From Streptomyces sp. NBC_00513 (GTDB taxonomy: Bacteria; Actinomycetota; Actinomycetes; Streptomycetales; Streptomycetaceae), in NCBI RefSeq assembly GCF_041431415.1, contig NZ_CP107845.1:4588001-4652000 (forward strand): DNA of 64,000 bases, read 5' to 3'. The position numbers and the translations under genes were made by a program. Within the stretch, counting starts at the first letter, position 1, and every line of letters starts with the position of its first letter. Under the pieces are notes generated by a model. The model was given only the letters and a program-made list of their open reading frames with translations, searched no databases and was not told where the DNA came from. Shown piece after piece: positions 1 to 12,146 of this stretch.

Positions 1-331
1 GGTCAGCCAGAAGATGGCGCCGGTGCTGCGGCAGGTGTACGACCAGATGCCCGCTCCCAAGTGGGTCATCTCCATGGGCGTTTGCGCCTCGTCGGGCGGA
101 ATGTTCAACAACTACGCGATCGTCCAGGGCGTCGACCACATCGTCCCCGTGGACATCTACCTGCCCGGTTGCCCGCCCCGCCCCGAGATGCTGATGGACG
201 CGATCCTCAAGCTCCACCAGAAGATCCAGGGCGGAAAGCTCGGCGTGAACCAGGAAGAGGCGGCGCGCGAGGCGGAGGAGGCGGCCCTCAAGGCCCTCCC
301 CACCATCGAGATGAAGGGGCTCCTTCGGTGA
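1..331 (+). CDS. nuoB: NADH-quinone oxidoreductase subunit B (NuoB), 3' part
   Basis: This is the C-terminal part of the peripheral-arm subunit that carries the terminal Fe-S cluster N2 of complex I; the 5' end lies outside the window. The reading frame starts at base 2. Visible family features are the segment reading [17 protein letters not shown] and the cysteine motif LPGCPPRPE, which supply two of the N2 ligands. The tail ends in a short acidic and alanine-rich stretch. The stop overlaps the GTG start of nuoC by four bases (GTGA), so the two are probably translationally coupled. It is the first visible gene of a 13-gene run that matches the usual nuo order; nuoA is presumably just upstream. 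Confidence 0.96.
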   Translation, partial: VSQKMAPVLRQVYDQMPAPKWVISMGVCASSGGMFNNYAIVQGVDHIVPVDIYLPGCPPRPEMLMDAILKLHQKIQGGKLGVNQEEAAREAEEAALKALPTIEMKGLLR

Positions 332-1068
332 GCGACGACCCGGCCGTGCACAACGGCAACGGCAGCGGGGACGGGAACAACGTTCCCGCCCCCAGGGGCA
401 CCACCGGCCCCGAGGTGATCGGCGTCCGCAAGGGCATGTTCGGCGCCGCGGCCGGCGGGGACACCAGCGGCTACGGCGGCCTCGTCCGCACCGTGGCCAT
501 GCCCGGCGCGACGAGCCGCCCGTACGGTTCCTGGTTCGACGAGGTCGCCGACGAGTTCGAGGGCGCCCTGGAGGAACAGGGCCTGGTCCCCGGGCACGCC
601 ATCGAGAAGACGGTCGTCGACCGGGGCGAGCTGACCTTCCACGTGGCCCGCGAGCACCTCGTGCGCGTCGCACGGACCCTGCGCGACGACCCGGCCCTGC
701 GCTTCGAGCTCTGCACCGGCGTCAGCGGGGTCCACTTCCCCGGGGACAAGGGCCGCGAACTGCACGCCGTCTACCACCTGCGCTCGCTCACCCACGGGCG
801 GATCCTGCGCCTGGAGGTGTCCGTCCCGGACGCCGACCGGCACCTGCCGTCGCTCGTCGAGGTCTATCCGACCAACGACTGGCACGAGCGCGAGGCGTAC
901 GACTTCTTCGGCCTGATCTTCGACGGCCACCCGGCCCTCACCCGAATCATGATGCCGGACGACTGGCAGGGGTTCCCCCAGCGCAAGGACTACCCGCTCG
1001 GTGGCATCGCCATCGAGTACAAGGGCGCCCAGATCCCGGCTCCCGACCAGAGGAGGTCGTACAGCTGA
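328..1068 (+). CDS. nuoC: NADH-quinone oxidoreductase subunit C (NuoC)
   Basis: Peripheral-arm 30-kDa subunit of complex I, 246 aa. The GTG at 328 was chosen because it overlaps the nuoB stop and keeps the whole family domain. The first 60 or so residues are a low-complexity Gly/Asn/Ala leader, an extension seen in actinobacterial NuoC. The conserved 30-kDa signature lies near the C-terminus ([20 protein letters not shown], then a RKDYPLGG segment). NuoC packs against NuoD and NuoB around the connecting module and carries no cofactor. The last base of its stop is the first base of the nuoD start (TGATG). Confidence 0.96.
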   Translation: MSDDPAVHNGNGSGDGNNVPAPRGTTGPEVIGVRKGMFGAAAGGDTSGYGGLVRTVAMPGATSRPYGSWFDEVADEFEGALEEQGLVPGHAIEKTVVDRGELTFHVAREHLVRVARTLRDDPALRFELCTGVSGVHFPGDKGRELHAVYHLRSLTHGRILRLEVSVPDADRHLPSLVEVYPTNDWHEREAYDFFGLIFDGHPALTRIMMPDDWQGFPQRKDYPLGGIAIEYKGAQIPAPDQRRSYS

Positions 1069-2393
1069 TGTCCACGTCCAACCACGCCTCCTCCAGGGAG
1101 ACCACCGAGGGCCTCGTCTACACCGTCACCGGTGGCGACTGGGACGAGATCGTCCAGTCGGCGGCCCGCGCGGACGACGAGCGGATCGTCGTCAACATGG
1201 GCCCCCAGCACCCCTCCACCCACGGCGTGCTCCGCCTGATCCTGGAGATCGACGGCGAGACCGTCACCGAGGCCCGCTGCGGCATCGGGTACCTCCACAC
1301 CGGCATCGAGAAGAACCTCGAATTCCGGAACTGGACGCAGGGCACCACCTTCGTGACGCGCATGGACTACCTGACGCCGTTCTTCAACGAGACCGCGTAC
1401 TGCCTGGGCGTCGAGAAGCTGCTCGGCATCACCGAGCAGATCCCGGACCGCGCCACCGTCATCCGCGTCCTGCTGATGGAACTCAACCGGCTCTCCTCCC
1501 ACCTGGTGTGCATCGCCACCGGCGGCATGGAGCTGGGCGCGACCACGATCATGATCTACGGGTTCCGCGACCGCGAGCTGATCCTCGACGTGTTCGAGCT
1601 GATCACCGGCCTGCGGATGAACCACGCGTTCATCCGCCCCGGCGGACTGGCCCAGGACCTGCCCCCGGGCGCCATGGACCAGCTGCGCGACTTCGTGAAG
1701 ACCATGAAGAAGAACCTGCCGGAGTACGACAAGCTCGCCACCGGCAACCCCATCTTCAAGGCCCGCATGCAGGACGTCGGCTACCTCGACCTGACCGGCT
1801 GCATGGCGCTCGGCGCCACCGGCCCGATCCTGCGCTCCGCCGGCCTCCCGCACGACCTGCGCAAGACGGACCCGTACTGCGGCTACGAGACCTACGAGTT
1901 CGACGTGCCGACCACCGAGTCCTGCGACTCCTACGGCCGGTTCCTGGTCCGCCTGGAGGAGATGCGCCAGTCGCTGCGGATCGTCGAGCAGTGCCTGGAA
2001 CGCCTGGAGCCGGGCCCGGTCATGGTCGCCGACAAGAAGATCGCCTGGCCGGCGCAGCTGGCCATGGGCCCCGACGGGCTCGGCAACTCGCTCGACCACA
2101 TCAGGAACATCATGGGCACCTCCATGGAGGCCCTCATCCACCACTTCAAGCTGGTGACCGAGGGCTTCCGGGTGCCGGCCGGGCAGGTGTACGCGGCCGT
2201 CGAGTCCCCCAAGGGCGAGCTCGGCGTCCACGTCGTCTCCGACGGCGGCACCCGCCCCTACCGGGTCCACTTCCGCGACCCGTCCTTCACCAACCTGCAG
2301 GCCATGGCCGCGATGTGCGAGGGCGGCCAGATCGCCGACGTGATCGTCGCCGTCGCCTCCATCGACCCCGTGATGGGAGGCGTCGACCGATGA
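1068..2393 (+). CDS. nuoD: NADH-quinone oxidoreductase subunit D (NuoD)
   Basis: 49-kDa subunit of complex I, 441 aa, which with NuoB forms the quinone-reduction site. The characteristic N-terminal motif [14 protein letters not shown] is present about 45 residues in; it contains the histidine loop that lines the quinone pocket and is shared with [NiFe]-hydrogenase large subunits. The C-terminus ends with the family segment on DPVMGGVDR. The 45 residues before the motif form a short extension. This is the only nuoD in the window; the second nuo cluster lacks one. The stop overlaps the nuoE ATG as ATGA. Confidence 0.97.
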   Translation: MSTSNHASSRETTEGLVYTVTGGDWDEIVQSAARADDERIVVNMGPQHPSTHGVLRLILEIDGETVTEARCGIGYLHTGIEKNLEFRNWTQGTTFVTRMDYLTPFFNETAYCLGVEKLLGITEQIPDRATVIRVLLMELNRLSSHLVCIATGGMELGATTIMIYGFRDRELILDVFELITGLRMNHAFIRPGGLAQDLPPGAMDQLRDFVKTMKKNLPEYDKLATGNPIFKARMQDVGYLDLTGCMALGATGPILRSAGLPHDLRKTDPYCGYETYEFDVPTTESCDSYGRFLVRLEEMRQSLRIVEQCLERLEPGPVMVADKKIAWPAQLAMGPDGLGNSLDHIRNIMGTSMEALIHHFKLVTEGFRVPAGQVYAAVESPKGELGVHVVSDGGTRPYRVHFRDPSFTNLQAMAAMCEGGQIADVIVAVASIDPVMGGVDR

Positions 2394-3262
2394 CGACCGC
2401 GTTTTCCGGCGGGGACACCCCTCCGGCCCCCCTCAGCCTGGGCATGCCCCAGCTGCCGGCCCCCGACTATCCGGCGGAGGTGCGCGAGCGGCTCGCGGCG
2501 GACGCCGCCGAGGTCATCGCCCGCTACCCCGACAGTCGCTCCGCGCTGCTGCCGCTGCTGCACCTGACCCAGTCCGAGGAGGGCTACGTCTCGCGCACCG
2601 GCATCCGCTTCTGCGCCGAGGTGCTGGGCCTGACCACCGCCGAGGTCACGGCCGTCGCGACCTTCTACACCATGTACCGGCGCAAGCCGTCCGGCGACTA
2701 CCAGGTGGGCGTCTGCACGAACACCCTGTGCGCGGTGATGGGCGGCGACGCGATCTTCGACGAGCTCAAGGAACACCTGGGCGTCGGGAACAACGAGACC
2801 ACCCCCGACGGCAAGGTCACGCTGGAGCACATCGAGTGCAACGCGGCCTGCGACTTCGCCCCGGTGGTGATGGTCAACTGGGAGTTCTTCGACAACCAGA
2901 CCCCCCAGTCGGCCAAGGCACTGGTGGACGACCTGCTGGCCGACCGCCCGGTCGAACCGACCCGCGGCGCGCCGCTGTGCACGTACAAGGAGACGGCCCG
3001 GATCCTGGCCGGGTTCCCCGACGAGCGCGAGGGCGCGGTCGAGGCGACCGGCGGAGCGGGCCCGGCCTCGCTGATCGGGCTGCGGCTCTTCCGCGGCGAG
3101 GCCCCCCAGCAGGGCGGCCGGGTGGTCGCCCCGCGCGGCGAGGCCCCGCACGACGCGCCGATGCCCGGCTCCCGGCACCTCAGCTCGCACGACGCGCCAC
3201 AGGAGACGTCGGCGTCCGACCCCGACCACCCGGCCGGACCGGCAGCCGAGGAGGGGGAGTGA
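2390..3262 (+). CDS. nuoE: NADH-quinone oxidoreductase subunit E (NuoE)
   Basis: 24-kDa subunit of the NADH-dehydrogenase module, 290 aa. It has a thioredoxin-like fold that binds the [2Fe-2S] cluster N1a. The four ligands are visible as C109 and C114 (VCTNTLC) and C150 and C154 (ECNAAC). An N-terminal helical bundle with TFYTMYRR precedes them. After about residue 200 there is a poorly conserved extension of some 90 residues rich in Gly, Pro and Ala, typical of actinobacterial NuoE. Translation is coupled on both sides: ATGA with nuoD and TGATG with nuoF. Confidence 0.96.
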   Translation: MTTAFSGGDTPPAPLSLGMPQLPAPDYPAEVRERLAADAAEVIARYPDSRSALLPLLHLTQSEEGYVSRTGIRFCAEVLGLTTAEVTAVATFYTMYRRKPSGDYQVGVCTNTLCAVMGGDAIFDELKEHLGVGNNETTPDGKVTLEHIECNAACDFAPVVMVNWEFFDNQTPQSAKALVDDLLADRPVEPTRGAPLCTYKETARILAGFPDEREGAVEATGGAGPASLIGLRLFRGEAPQQGGRVVAPRGEAPHDAPMPGSRHLSSHDAPQETSASDPDHPAGPAAEEGE

Positions 3263-4629
3263 TGACGATGGCACCCGAGATCAGCGAGAACGGCACCAGC
3301 CCGGAGAAGCTCCTGGCGCCCGTGCTGTCGGCGTTCTGGGACGAGCAGCGGTCCTGGACGCTGGAGACCTACCGGCGTCACGAGGGATACGAGGGCCTGC
3401 GCAAGGCGCTCGCGATGACCCCGGACGACCTGATCGCCTACGTGAAGGACTCCGGTCTGCGCGGGCGCGGCGGCGCGGGCTTCCCCACCGGGATGAAGTG
3501 GCAGTTCATCCCGCAGGGCGACGGCAAGCCGCACTACCTCGTCGTGAACGCGGACGAGTCGGAGCCGGGAACCTGCAAGGACATCCCCCTCCTCTTCGCG
3601 AACCCGCACTCCCTCATCGAGGGAATGATCATCGCCTGTTACGCGATCCGGTCGACGCACGCCTTCATCTACCTGCGCGGCGAGGTCGTGCCGGTGCTGC
3701 GCCGTCTGCACGAGGCCGTGCGCGAGGCGTACGAGGCCGGCTACCTCGGCAAGGCCGAAGATCGCGAAAAGAGTGGCTTCGGGAGCGGACTCGACCTCGA
3801 CATCACGGTGCACGCGGGAGCGGGCGCCTACATCTGCGGCGAGGAGACGGCACTGCTCGACTCCCTCGAAGGCCGGCGCGGTCAGCCCCGGCTGCGTCCC
3901 CCCTTCCCCGCCGTCGAGGGGCTCTACGCCTGCCCCACTGTCGTCAACAACGTCGAGTCCATCGCCTCGGTTCCCGCGATCCTGAACAAGGGCAAGGACT
4001 GGTTCAAGGCGATGGGGACCGAGAAGTCCCCCGGCTTCACGCTGTACTCGCTCTCCGGGCACGTCTCGGGACCCGGCCAGTACGAGGCCCCCCTCGGGAT
4101 CACCCTGCGCCAGCTCCTCGACATGAGCGGCGGGATGCGCCCGGGGCACCGGCTGAAGTTCTGGACCCCGGGCGGTTCCTCCACCCCGATGTTCACGGAC
4201 GAGCACCTCGACGTCCCCCTCGACTACGAGGGCGTGGGCGCCGCCGGCTCGATGCTCGGCACCAAGGCGCTCCAGTGCTTCGACGAGACGACCTGCGTGG
4301 TGCGGGCCGTCACCCGCTGGACCGAGTTCTACGCCCACGAGTCCTGCGGCAAGTGCACCCCCTGCCGCGAGGGCACGTACTGGCTCGTCCAGCTGCTCCG
4401 CGACATCGAGGCCGGCAAGGGCGTCATGTCCGACCTCGACAAGCTGAACGACATCGCCGACAACATCAACGGCAAGTCGTTCTGCGCGCTCGGCGACGGC
4501 GCCGCCAGCCCGATCTTCTCCTCGCTCAAGTACTTCCGCGAGGAGTACGAGCAGCACATCACGGGCAAGGGCTGCCCCTTCGACCCCAGGAAGTCGACCC
4601 TCTGGGCTGACACGGAGGTGAACGCATGA
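3262..4629 (+). CDS. nuoF: NADH-quinone oxidoreductase subunit F (NuoF), FMN- and NADH-binding
   Basis: 51-kDa subunit, 455 aa. It oxidises NADH through FMN and passes electrons to cluster N3. The FMN/NADH glycine-rich loop [13 protein letters not shown] is at 68-80, with a second nucleotide-binding segment around [20 protein letters not shown]. The N3 [4Fe-4S] ligands are C362, C365 and C368 ([11 protein letters not shown]) and C408 (SFCALGDG). The ATG at 3262 overlaps the nuoE stop; an ATG two codons later (3268) is a possible alternative. With NuoE and NuoG it makes the electron-input module that the second nuo cluster lacks. Confidence 0.97.
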   Translation: MTMAPEISENGTSPEKLLAPVLSAFWDEQRSWTLETYRRHEGYEGLRKALAMTPDDLIAYVKDSGLRGRGGAGFPTGMKWQFIPQGDGKPHYLVVNADESEPGTCKDIPLLFANPHSLIEGMIIACYAIRSTHAFIYLRGEVVPVLRRLHEAVREAYEAGYLGKAEDREKSGFGSGLDLDITVHAGAGAYICGEETALLDSLEGRRGQPRLRPPFPAVEGLYACPTVVNNVESIASVPAILNKGKDWFKAMGTEKSPGFTLYSLSGHVSGPGQYEAPLGITLRQLLDMSGGMRPGHRLKFWTPGGSSTPMFTDEHLDVPLDYEGVGAAGSMLGTKALQCFDETTCVVRAVTRWTEFYAHESCGKCTPCREGTYWLVQLLRDIEAGKGVMSDLDKLNDIADNINGKSFCALGDGAASPIFSSLKYFREEYEQHITGKGCPFDPRKSTLWADTEVNA

Positions 4630-7133
4630 CCGTCACCACTAACGCCCCCGCCGGTGGCGGCGAGGCGGCGGTGCCGCCGGAGAACACGGTGTCCCTGACC
4701 ATCGACGGCATCGAACTGTCCGTGCCGAAGGGCACGCTGGTCATCCGGGCCGCCGAACAGATCGGCATCGAGATCCCCCGGTTCTGCGACCACCCCCTCC
4801 TCGACCCCGTCGGCGCCTGCCGCCAGTGCATCGTCGAGGTGGAGGGCCAGCGCAAGCCGATGGCCTCCTGCACCATCACCTGCACCGACGGCATGGTCGT
4901 CAAGACCCAACTGACCTCCCCGGTCGCCGACAAGGCCCAGCGCGGGGTGATGGAGCTGTTGCTCATCAACCACCCGCTGGACTGCCCGGTCTGCGACAAG
5001 GGCGGCGAGTGCCCGCTCCAGAACCAGGCGATGTCGCACGGCAACTCCGACTCCCGCTTCGACGGGCACAAGCGGACCTACGAGAAGCCGGTCCCGATCT
5101 CCACGCAGGTGCTGCTCGACCGCGAGCGGTGCGTGCTGTGCGCGCGCTGCACCCGCTTCTCCAACCAGGTCGCCGGCGACCCCATGATCGAACTGCTGGA
5201 GCGCGGCGCGCTCCAGCAGGTCGGCATCGGCGAGGGCGACCCGTTCGAGTCGTACTTCTCGGGCAACACCATCCAGATCTGCCCGGTCGGCGCGCTCACC
5301 TCCGCCGCCTACCGGTTCCGCTCCCGCCCCTTCGACCTCGTCTCCTCCCCGAGCGTGTGCGAGCACTGCGCGGGCGGCTGCGCGACCCGGACCGATCACC
5401 GGCGCGGCAAGGTGCTGCGGCGACTGGCCGCCGAGGACCCCGAGGTCAACGAGGAGTGGATCTGCGACAAGGGCCGCTTCGGGTTCCGCTACGCCCAGCG
5501 CCCCGACCGGCTCACCACCCCGCTGGTGCGGGGCACGGACGGGGTCCTCGCCCCGGCGAGCTGGCCCGAGGCCCTGGAGGCGGCGGCGAACGGTCTCGCG
5601 GCGGCCCGCGGCCGGGCCGGCGTGCTGACCGGCGGACGGCTCACCGTCGAGGACGCCTACGCGTACGCCAAGTTCGCCCGGGTCGTCCTCGACACCAACG
5701 ACATCGACTTCCGGGCCCGGGTGCACAGCGCGGAGGAGTCCGAGTTCCTGGCCTCCTCGGTGGCGGGCACCGGCCGGGACCTCGACGGCAAGGGCGTCAC
5801 GTACTCCGCGCTGGAGGCGGCACCCGCCGTCCTCCTCGTCGGCATCGAGTCCGAGGAGGAGGCCCCCGGAGTCTTCCTGCGGCTGCGCAAGGCGCACCGC
5901 AAGCACAAGCAGCGGACGTTCGCGCTGGCCCCCTTCGCCACGCGCGGCCTGGAGAAGGCGGGCGGCACCCTGCTGGGCGCCGCCCCCGGCACCGAGCCCG
6001 CGTGGCTGGACGCGCTGGCCTCCCGCTCCGGTCTGGAGCAGGGCGGCAACGCCGCGGCCGACGCGCTGCGCGAGACCGGTGCGGTCATCGTCGTCGGCGA
6101 GCGCCTCGCGGCGGTGCCCGGCGCGCTGACCGCGGCCGTCCGGGCCGCCGCCGCCACCGGCGCGCAGCTGGTGTGGATCCCGCGGCGGGCCGGGGAGCGG
6201 GCCGCCGTCGAGGCGGGCGCCCTCGCGGCCCTGCTGCCGGGCGGCCGTCCGGCCACCGACCCGCGGGCCCGCGGCGAGGTCGCCACGGCCTGGGGCCTGG
6301 ACGAACTCCCGCACCGCTACGGCCGCGACACCGGCCAGATCGTCGAGGCGGCCGCCGGGCGCGAACTGTCCGCCCTGCTGGTCGCCGGCGTCGAGATCAC
6401 CGACCTGCCGGACCCGGCCCGCGCCCGGATCGCCCTCCAGGAGGCCTTCGTGGTCTCCCTGGAACTGCGGCCCGGCGAGGTCACCGACCACGCCGACGTG
6501 GTCTTCCCGGTGGCCGCGGTCGCCGAGAAGGCGGGCGCGTTCATCAACTGGGAGGGCAGGGTCAGGCCGTTCGAGGCGGCGCTGAAGCCCGACCAGATGA
6601 CCCGCCGGCTCGCCCCGGCCGACGGCCGTGTGCTGCACATGCTGGCCGACGCCGCCGACCGGCCGATCGCCCTGCCCGACGTGCACGCCGTACGCCGGGA
6701 GATCGACCGGCTCGGTCCCTGGGCCGGGGAACGCGCCACCGCGCAGTCCGCGGACACCGTGCAGTTGCCCCGCCCCGCCGCGGGCGAGGCCGTCCTCGCC
6801 GGCCACCGGCTGCTGCTCGACCAGGGCCGGCTCCAGGACGGCGACGAGGCCCTGGCCGGCACCCGGCACGAGGCCAGTGCCCGCCTGTCGGCCGCCACGG
6901 CCGCAGAGACGGGCGTCAAGAACGGCGACGTCCTCGCGGTGACCGGCCCGACCGGCCGCGTGGAACTGCCGCTGCGGATCACGGAGATGCCCGACCGGGT
7001 GGTCTGGCTCCCGATGAACTCCACCGGGGCCGGCGTCCTCGCCGACACCGGCGCCCGTCCGGGCACCCTCGTACGCATCGGCCCGGCGACCCCGGCCGCC
7101 GCGGACGACACCACTGCGGAGGTGGGCGCGTGA
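4626..7133 (+). CDS. nuoG: NADH-quinone oxidoreductase subunit G (NuoG)
   Basis: 75-kDa subunit, 835 aa, the main iron-sulfur wire of the NADH module. An N-terminal ferredoxin-like [2Fe-2S] domain has C54, C65, C68 and C82. A second cluster uses H116, C120, C123 and C129 ([14 protein letters not shown]). A third uses C169, C172, C175 and C219. An extra set C245, C248, C252 and C280 matches the off-path cluster N7, which many bacterial NuoG keep. The rest is a molybdopterin-oxidoreductase-like domain with no recognisable active-site role, as usual for NuoG. The ATGA start overlaps the nuoF stop and the nuoH GTG overlaps its own stop. Confidence 0.97.
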   Translation: MTVTTNAPAGGGEAAVPPENTVSLTIDGIELSVPKGTLVIRAAEQIGIEIPRFCDHPLLDPVGACRQCIVEVEGQRKPMASCTITCTDGMVVKTQLTSPVADKAQRGVMELLLINHPLDCPVCDKGGECPLQNQAMSHGNSDSRFDGHKRTYEKPVPISTQVLLDRERCVLCARCTRFSNQVAGDPMIELLERGALQQVGIGEGDPFESYFSGNTIQICPVGALTSAAYRFRSRPFDLVSSPSVCEHCAGGCATRTDHRRGKVLRRLAAEDPEVNEEWICDKGRFGFRYAQRPDRLTTPLVRGTDGVLAPASWPEALEAAANGLAAARGRAGVLTGGRLTVEDAYAYAKFARVVLDTNDIDFRARVHSAEESEFLASSVAGTGRDLDGKGVTYSALEAAPAVLLVGIESEEEAPGVFLRLRKAHRKHKQRTFALAPFATRGLEKAGGTLLGAAPGTEPAWLDALASRSGLEQGGNAAADALRETGAVIVVGERLAAVPGALTAAVRAAAATGAQLVWIPRRAGERAAVEAGALAALLPGGRPATDPRARGEVATAWGLDELPHRYGRDTGQIVEAAAGRELSALLVAGVEITDLPDPARARIALQEAFVVSLELRPGEVTDHADVVFPVAAVAEKAGAFINWEGRVRPFEAALKPDQMTRRLAPADGRVLHMLADAADRPIALPDVHAVRREIDRLGPWAGERATAQSADTVQLPRPAAGEAVLAGHRLLLDQGRLQDGDEALAGTRHEASARLSAATAAETGVKNGDVLAVTGPTGRVELPLRITEMPDRVVWLPMNSTGAGVLADTGARPGTLVRIGPATPAAADDTTAEVGA

Positions 7134-8500
7134 GCACCCTGCACATCGCTGCCGAGGACCTGTCCCTGTTCGGTCGGGACGTCTGGTGGCTCGTCCTCCT
7201 CAAGGCGGTCTTCTGCTTCGCCTTCCTGATGGTGACCGTGCTGTTCTCCATCGTGTGGGAACGCAAGGTCGTCGCCTGGATGCAACTGCGCATCGGCCCG
7301 AACCGGCACGGCCCCTGGGGCATGCTCCAGTCGCTCGCCGACGGCGTGAAGCTGATGTTGAAGGAAGACATCGTCGTCAAGCGGGCCGACAAGGTCGTCT
7401 ACGTCCTCGCCCCGATCATCGCGGCGATCCCGGCGTTCATGGCCATCGCGGTGATCCCCTTCGGGCCCGCGGGCAACGAGGTCTCGATCTTCGGCCAGCG
7501 CACCACGATGCAGCTGACCGACCTGCCCATCGCGATGCTGTACATCCTCGCGGTGGCCTCGGTCGGCATCTACGGCATCGTCCTCGCCGGCTGGTCCTCG
7601 GGCTCCACGTACCCGCTGCTCGGCGGCCTGCGCTCCTGCGCGCAGATGATCTCGTACGAGATCGCGATGGGCGCGGCCTTCGCCTCGGTCTTCCTCTACT
7701 CCGGGTCCATGTCGACCTCGGCGATCGTGGAGGCACAGGCGGACCGCTGGTACATCATCCTGCTGCCGGTCTCCTTCATCATCTACGTCATCACGATGGT
7801 CGGCGAGACGAACCGCGCCCCCTTCGACATGCCGGAGTCCGAGGGCGACCTGGTCGGCGGCTTCAACACCGAGTACTCGTCGATCAAGTTCGCGCTGTTC
7901 ATGCTGGCCGAGTACGTCAACATGGTCACCGTCTCCGCCGTCTCGGTCACCCTCTTCCTGGGCGGCTGGCGGGCCCCCGCGCCGATCTCCACCTACTGGG
8001 AGGGCGCGAACCACGGCTGGTGGCCGATGCTCTGGTTCGTCCTCAAGGTCCAGCTGCTGCTGTTCTTCTTCATCTGGCTGCGCGGCACGCTGCCACGCGT
8101 GCGCTACGACCAGTTGATGAAGCTCGGCTGGAAGGTGCTGATCCCGGTCTCCGTGGTCTGGCTGATGCTGGTCGCCACCGTCCGGGCCCTGCGGAACGAG
8201 AACTACGACTTCCAGCAGATCGTGCTCTACGTCGGCGGTGGGGTCATCGCCCTCCTGCTGCTGTCCTTCGTCGCCGACCTGTTCCGCGACAAGAAGCACA
8301 AGACGGCGGCGGAGGCGGCCGAGAAGGCGGCGGCGACGGAGCCCTTCGATCCGCTGGCGGGCGGGTTCCCCGTACCGCCCAAGCCCGGCCAGCACCTGGC
8401 ACCCGTACCGCGCAGGCGACCTCGTGGTGATCGGGAGCTCATCGGCAGTGGCGCGGCGAATTCCGACAGTGACCGAGAGGAGGGTGCAGAGAATGTCTGA
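7130..8500 (+). CDS. nuoH: NADH-quinone oxidoreductase subunit H (NuoH)
   Basis: Membrane-arm subunit, 456 aa, that holds the quinone chamber at the junction with the peripheral arm and lies on the proton path. The first helix leads into the conserved loop with [21 protein letters not shown], and later segments include [32 protein letters not shown] and YTEY-like acidic residues. The C-terminal 60 residues are a charged cytoplasmic tail with many Lys and Ala, longer than in E. coli. GTG start within GTGA. Its stop lies 8 bases inside nuoI. Compare the shorter paralogue NuoH2 (322 aa), which lacks this tail. Confidence 0.97.
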   Translation: MSTLHIAAEDLSLFGRDVWWLVLLKAVFCFAFLMVTVLFSIVWERKVVAWMQLRIGPNRHGPWGMLQSLADGVKLMLKEDIVVKRADKVVYVLAPIIAAIPAFMAIAVIPFGPAGNEVSIFGQRTTMQLTDLPIAMLYILAVASVGIYGIVLAGWSSGSTYPLLGGLRSCAQMISYEIAMGAAFASVFLYSGSMSTSAIVEAQADRWYIILLPVSFIIYVITMVGETNRAPFDMPESEGDLVGGFNTEYSSIKFALFMLAEYVNMVTVSAVSVTLFLGGWRAPAPISTYWEGANHGWWPMLWFVLKVQLLLFFFIWLRGTLPRVRYDQLMKLGWKVLIPVSVVWLMLVATVRALRNENYDFQQIVLYVGGGVIALLLLSFVADLFRDKKHKTAAEAAEKAAATEPFDPLAGGFPVPPKPGQHLAPVPRRRPRGDRELIGSGAANSDSDREEGAENV

Positions 8501-9131
8501 CGCGGACCAGAACGAGAAGTGGCAGAACCCGGTGGCCGGCTTCGGCGTGACCTTCAAGGCCATGTTCAAGAAGCGGCTCACCGAGCAGTACCCGGAGCAG
8601 CAGAAGACCACCGCGCCCCGCTTCCACGGACGGCACCAGCTCAACCGTCACCCCGACGGTCTGGAGAAGTGCATCGGCTGCGAGTTGTGCGCCTGGGCCT
8701 GTCCCGCCGACGCGATCTACGTGGAGGGCGCGGACAACACCGAGGAGGAGCGCTACTCCCCGGGTGAGCGGTACGGCCGCGTCTACCAGATCAACTACGC
8801 CCGCTGCATCCTGTGCGGGCTGTGCGTCGAGGCGTGCCCCACGCGGGCGCTGACGATGACGAACGAGTTCGAACTGGCCGACTCCAGCCGCGAATCGCTG
8901 ATCTACACCAAGGAGCAGCTGCTGTCGGGGCTGACGGAGGGCATGGTCGAGGCCCCCCACTCGATCTTCCCGGGCACCGACGACACCGACTACTACCAGG
9001 GTCTGGTGACCGGGGCGGCTCCCGGAACGGTCCGGCAGGTCGCCGTCTCCAAGGGAGAGGTCGCCAAGGAAGAGGTCGCCGGGGAAGACGCGGCCGAGGA
9101 GAGCGACACGCACGAGGGGGTGGGGGCATGA
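8493..9131 (+). CDS. nuoI: NADH-quinone oxidoreductase subunit I (NuoI)
   Basis: Ferredoxin-like peripheral subunit, 212 aa, with two [4Fe-4S] clusters (N6a and N6b) that connect NuoG to NuoB. The ligands are C60, C63, C66 and C70 ([12 protein letters not shown]) and C105, C108, C111 and C115 ([12 protein letters not shown]). An amphipathic N-terminal region precedes them and a 70-residue acidic tail follows. The ATG lies 8 bases upstream of the nuoH stop, with a GAGAGGAGGG ribosome site inside the nuoH coding end. The stop overlaps the nuoJ ATG. Confidence 0.97.
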   Translation: MSDADQNEKWQNPVAGFGVTFKAMFKKRLTEQYPEQQKTTAPRFHGRHQLNRHPDGLEKCIGCELCAWACPADAIYVEGADNTEEERYSPGERYGRVYQINYARCILCGLCVEACPTRALTMTNEFELADSSRESLIYTKEQLLSGLTEGMVEAPHSIFPGTDDTDYYQGLVTGAAPGTVRQVAVSKGEVAKEEVAGEDAAEESDTHEGVGA

Positions 9132-9940
9132 GCGCCATCGCCGCCGCGGCCACCGTCACCTCCACCGGTGAGGCCGTCCAGTTCTGGATCCTCGGCACGG
9201 TCGCCGTGATCGGCGCGCTGTGCACGATCCTGATGAAGAAGGCCGTGCACAGCGCGCTGTGCCTGGCCGGGACCATGATCATCCTGGCGGTCTTCTACCT
9301 CGCCAACGGGGCGTACTTCCTGGGCGTCGTCCAGGTCGTCGTCTACACCGGCGCCATCATGATGCTGTTCCTCTTCGTGGTCATGCTCGTCGGCGTCACC
9401 GCCGCGGACTCGCTGACCGAGACCCTCAAGGGGCAGCGCTGGCTGGCCGTCCTGTGCGGGCTCGGCTTCGGCATCCTGCTGATCGCCGGCATCGCCAACG
9501 CGGGGATCACCCACTTCAACGGGCTCGGCCGGGTCAACTCCGCCGGGCACGTCGAGGGCCTCGCCGAGCTGATCTTCACCCGGTACATCTTCGCCTTCGA
9601 GATCACCGGCGCCCTGCTGATCACCGCGGCCGTCGGCGCGATGGTGCTCACGCACCGCGAGCGCACCGAGCGGGCTCCCAGCCAGCGCGAACTCGCCGAA
9701 CAGCGGGTGCGCGGGGGCGTACAGCTCCCGCCGCTGCCCGCCCCCGGCGTGTACGCCCGACACAACGCGGTGGACGTCGCCGGTCTGCTGCCGGACGGCA
9801 CCCCGTCCGAGCTGACCGTGAGCAAGACGCTGCGCGCCCGCGGCCAGATCCGCGACGTCTCCAGCGAGGCGATCGGCGACCTCAAGGCGTTGGAGGAGCG
9901 CTCCTCGGAGCGCCTCGGCCGTGAGGAGGCCTCGAAGTGA
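9128..9940 (+). CDS. nuoJ: NADH-quinone oxidoreductase subunit J (NuoJ)
   Basis: Membrane-arm subunit, 270 aa. Five hydrophobic helices are expected. The conserved stretch [13 protein letters not shown] and the helix around [20 protein letters not shown], which carries the pi-bulge and tyrosine region of TM3 in structures of the family, are both visible. The last 100 residues are hydrophilic, an extension common in Streptomyces. It starts at an ATGA overlap with nuoI and ends in a GTGA overlap with nuoK. Confidence 0.96.
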   Translation: MSAIAAAATVTSTGEAVQFWILGTVAVIGALCTILMKKAVHSALCLAGTMIILAVFYLANGAYFLGVVQVVVYTGAIMMLFLFVVMLVGVTAADSLTETLKGQRWLAVLCGLGFGILLIAGIANAGITHFNGLGRVNSAGHVEGLAELIFTRYIFAFEITGALLITAAVGAMVLTHRERTERAPSQRELAEQRVRGGVQLPPLPAPGVYARHNAVDVAGLLPDGTPSELTVSKTLRARGQIRDVSSEAIGDLKALEERSSERLGREEASK

Positions 9941-10236
9941 ACCCGGTCAACTACCTCTACCTGGCCGCCCTGTTGTTCACCATCGGCGCGGCCGGCGTAC
10001 TCATCCGGAAGAACGCGATCGTGCTGTTCATGTGCGTGGAGCTGATGCTCAACGCCTGCAACCTCGCCTTCGTCGCCTTCTCCCGGATGCACGGCAACCT
10101 CGACGGCCAGATCATCGCCTTCTTCACGATGGTCGTCGCCGCCGCGGAGGTCGTGGTGGGCCTCGCGATCATCGTGTCGTTCTTCCGTACCCGCCACTCG
10201 GCCTCGGTCGACGACGCCAACCTGATGAAGCTGTAA
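9937..10236 (+). CDS. nuoK: NADH-quinone oxidoreductase subunit K (NuoK)
   Basis: Small three-helix antiporter-like membrane subunit, 99 aa, of the proton-translocating arm. Two buried glutamates known to be needed for pumping in the family are present: E35 in the VELMLNACN segment and E71 in [13 protein letters not shown] start overlapping the nuoJ stop. The length matches the family. It is followed 13 bases later by nuoL, the first small gap in the operon. Confidence 0.97.
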   Translation: MNPVNYLYLAALLFTIGAAGVLIRKNAIVLFMCVELMLNACNLAFVAFSRMHGNLDGQIIAFFTMVVAAAEVVVGLAIIVSFFRTRHSASVDDANLMKL

Positions 10237-10249
10237 GGGGCGCTCAACA

Positions 10250-12145
10250 GTGGAGAATCTGATTGCGCTGCTGGTGGCGGCGCCCCTGCTCGGGGCGGCG
10301 GTGCTGCTGTGCGGCGGCCGGCGCCTCGACAAGGCCGGCCACTGGCTCGGCACACTGCTCGCCGCGGCCTCCTTCGGCATCGGCGTGGCCCTGTTCAGCG
10401 ACATGCTGAGCCGGCCCGGCGACGACCGGGCCATGTTCCAGCGGCTGTACACCTGGATCCCGGTGGAGGGCTTCCAGGCCGACGTCGCGTTCCAACTCGA
10501 CCAGCTGTCGATGACGTTCGTCCTGCTGATCACCGGGGTGGGCACGCTCATCCACGTGTACTCCATCGGGTACATGGAGCACGACGAGCGGCGCCGCCGC
10601 TTCTTCGGCTACCTCAACCTCTTCCTCGCGGCGATGCTGCTGTTGGTCCTCGCCGACAACTACCTCCTGCTGTACGTCGGGTGGGAGGGCGTGGGCCTGG
10701 CCTCGTACCTGCTCATCGGCTTCTGGCAGCACAAGCCCAGCGCGGCCACCGCCGCGAAGAAGGCCTTCCTGGTCAACCGGGTCGGCGACATCGGCCTGTC
10801 GATCGCCATCATGCTGATGTTCACCACCTTCGGGACCTTCGCCTTCGGGCCGGTGTTCGGCGCCGTGGACGAGGCGGGCGAGGGCACGCTGACCGCCATC
10901 GCGCTGATGCTGCTGCTCGCGGCCTGCGGCAAGTCGGCGCAGGTGCCGCTGCAGTCCTGGCTCGGCGACGCGATGGAGGGCCCGACCCCGGTCTCGGCCC
11001 TGATCCACGCGGCGACCATGGTCACCGCCGGCGTGTACCTCATCACCCGGTCCGGGGCGATCTTCAACGCCGCTCCGGACGCGCAGACCGCGGTCGTCGT
11101 GGTCGGCGCCGTCACCCTGATCTTCGGTGCGATCGTCGGTTGCGCGAAGGACGACATCAAGAAGGCCCTGGCGGGCTCCACGATGTCGCAGATCGGCTAC
11201 ATGATCCTCGCGGCGGGCCTCGGCCCCATCGGCTACGCCTTCGCGATCATGCACCTGGTGACGCACGGCTTCTTCAAGGCCGGCCTCTTCCTCGGCGCGG
11301 GTTCCGTGATGCACGGGATGAACGACGAGGTGGACATGCGCCGCTTCGGCGGTCTGCGGAAGTTCATGCCGGTCACCTTCGTCACCTTCGGCCTCGGCTA
11401 CCTGGCCATCATCGGCTTCCCGGGCCTGTCGGGCTTCTGGTCCAAGGACAAGATCATCGAGGCGGCCTTCGCGAAGGGCGGCACCGAGGGCTGGATCCTC
11501 GGTGCGGTCACCCTGGTGGGCGCGGCGCTCACCGCGTACTACATGACCCGCGTGATGCTCCTGACGTTCTTCGGCGAGAAGCGCTGGCAGCCCGACGCGG
11601 CGGGCCACGAGCCGGACCCGCACGAGTCCCCGAAGTCCATGACGATCCCCATGATCGTCCTCGCCTTCGGATCGGTCTTCGCCGGCGCCCTCTTCAGCTT
11701 CAACGAGTCCTTCGTGAAGTGGCTGGAGCCCGTCACCTCCTTCGAGCACGGCCACTCCCCGCTCAGCGCCGGTGTCATCACCGCCGCGACGGTCGTGGTC
11801 CTGATCATCGGCGTGGGCATCGCGTACGCGCAGTACGGCAGGAAGCCCGTACCGGTGGTCGCCCCGCGCGGCTCGCTCCTCACCCGGGCGGCCCGACGGG
11901 ACCTGCTCCAGGACGACTTCAACCACGTCGTGCTGGTGCGCGGCGGGGAGCACCTGACCCGCTCCCTCGTGTACGTCGACCACAGTCTGGTCGACGGGGT
12001 GGTCAACGGGACGGCCGCCTCGGTCGGCGGGCTGTCGGGCCGGCTGCGCAAGCTGCAGAACGGCTATGCCCGCAGCTACGCGGTCTCGATGTTCGGGGGC
12101 ACGGCGATCCTCATCGCCGCGACCCTGCTGATGAGGGCGGTGTGA
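10250..12145 (+). CDS. nuoL: NADH-quinone oxidoreductase subunit L (NuoL)
   Basis: Large antiporter-like subunit at the distal end of the membrane arm, 631 aa. It shows the proton-antiporter core ([37 protein letters not shown], then [19 protein letters not shown]) with the charged residues in broken helices. The C-terminal region after residue 480 corresponds to the lateral helix HL that runs along the arm. GTG start, 13 bases after nuoK. NuoM starts one base after its stop. Confidence 0.97.
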   Translation: MENLIALLVAAPLLGAAVLLCGGRRLDKAGHWLGTLLAAASFGIGVALFSDMLSRPGDDRAMFQRLYTWIPVEGFQADVAFQLDQLSMTFVLLITGVGTLIHVYSIGYMEHDERRRRFFGYLNLFLAAMLLLVLADNYLLLYVGWEGVGLASYLLIGFWQHKPSAATAAKKAFLVNRVGDIGLSIAIMLMFTTFGTFAFGPVFGAVDEAGEGTLTAIALMLLLAACGKSAQVPLQSWLGDAMEGPTPVSALIHAATMVTAGVYLITRSGAIFNAAPDAQTAVVVVGAVTLIFGAIVGCAKDDIKKALAGSTMSQIGYMILAAGLGPIGYAFAIMHLVTHGFFKAGLFLGAGSVMHGMNDEVDMRRFGGLRKFMPVTFVTFGLGYLAIIGFPGLSGFWSKDKIIEAAFAKGGTEGWILGAVTLVGAALTAYYMTRVMLLTFFGEKRWQPDAAGHEPDPHESPKSMTIPMIVLAFGSVFAGALFSFNESFVKWLEPVTSFEHGHSPLSAGVITAATVVVLIIGVGIAYAQYGRKPVPVVAPRGSLLTRAARRDLLQDDFNHVVLVRGGEHLTRSLVYVDHSLVDGVVNGTAASVGGLSGRLRKLQNGYARSYAVSMFGGTAILIAATLLMRAV

Positions 12146-12146
12146 G

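Noticed and set aside
157..930. Long minus-strand open frame inside nuoB/nuoC, and many similar frames opposite other genes
   Set aside because: High-G+C coding DNA gives long antisense frames. These have skewed residues (Arg, Gly, Ala, Pro), no family pattern and lie wholly within well-supported genes.
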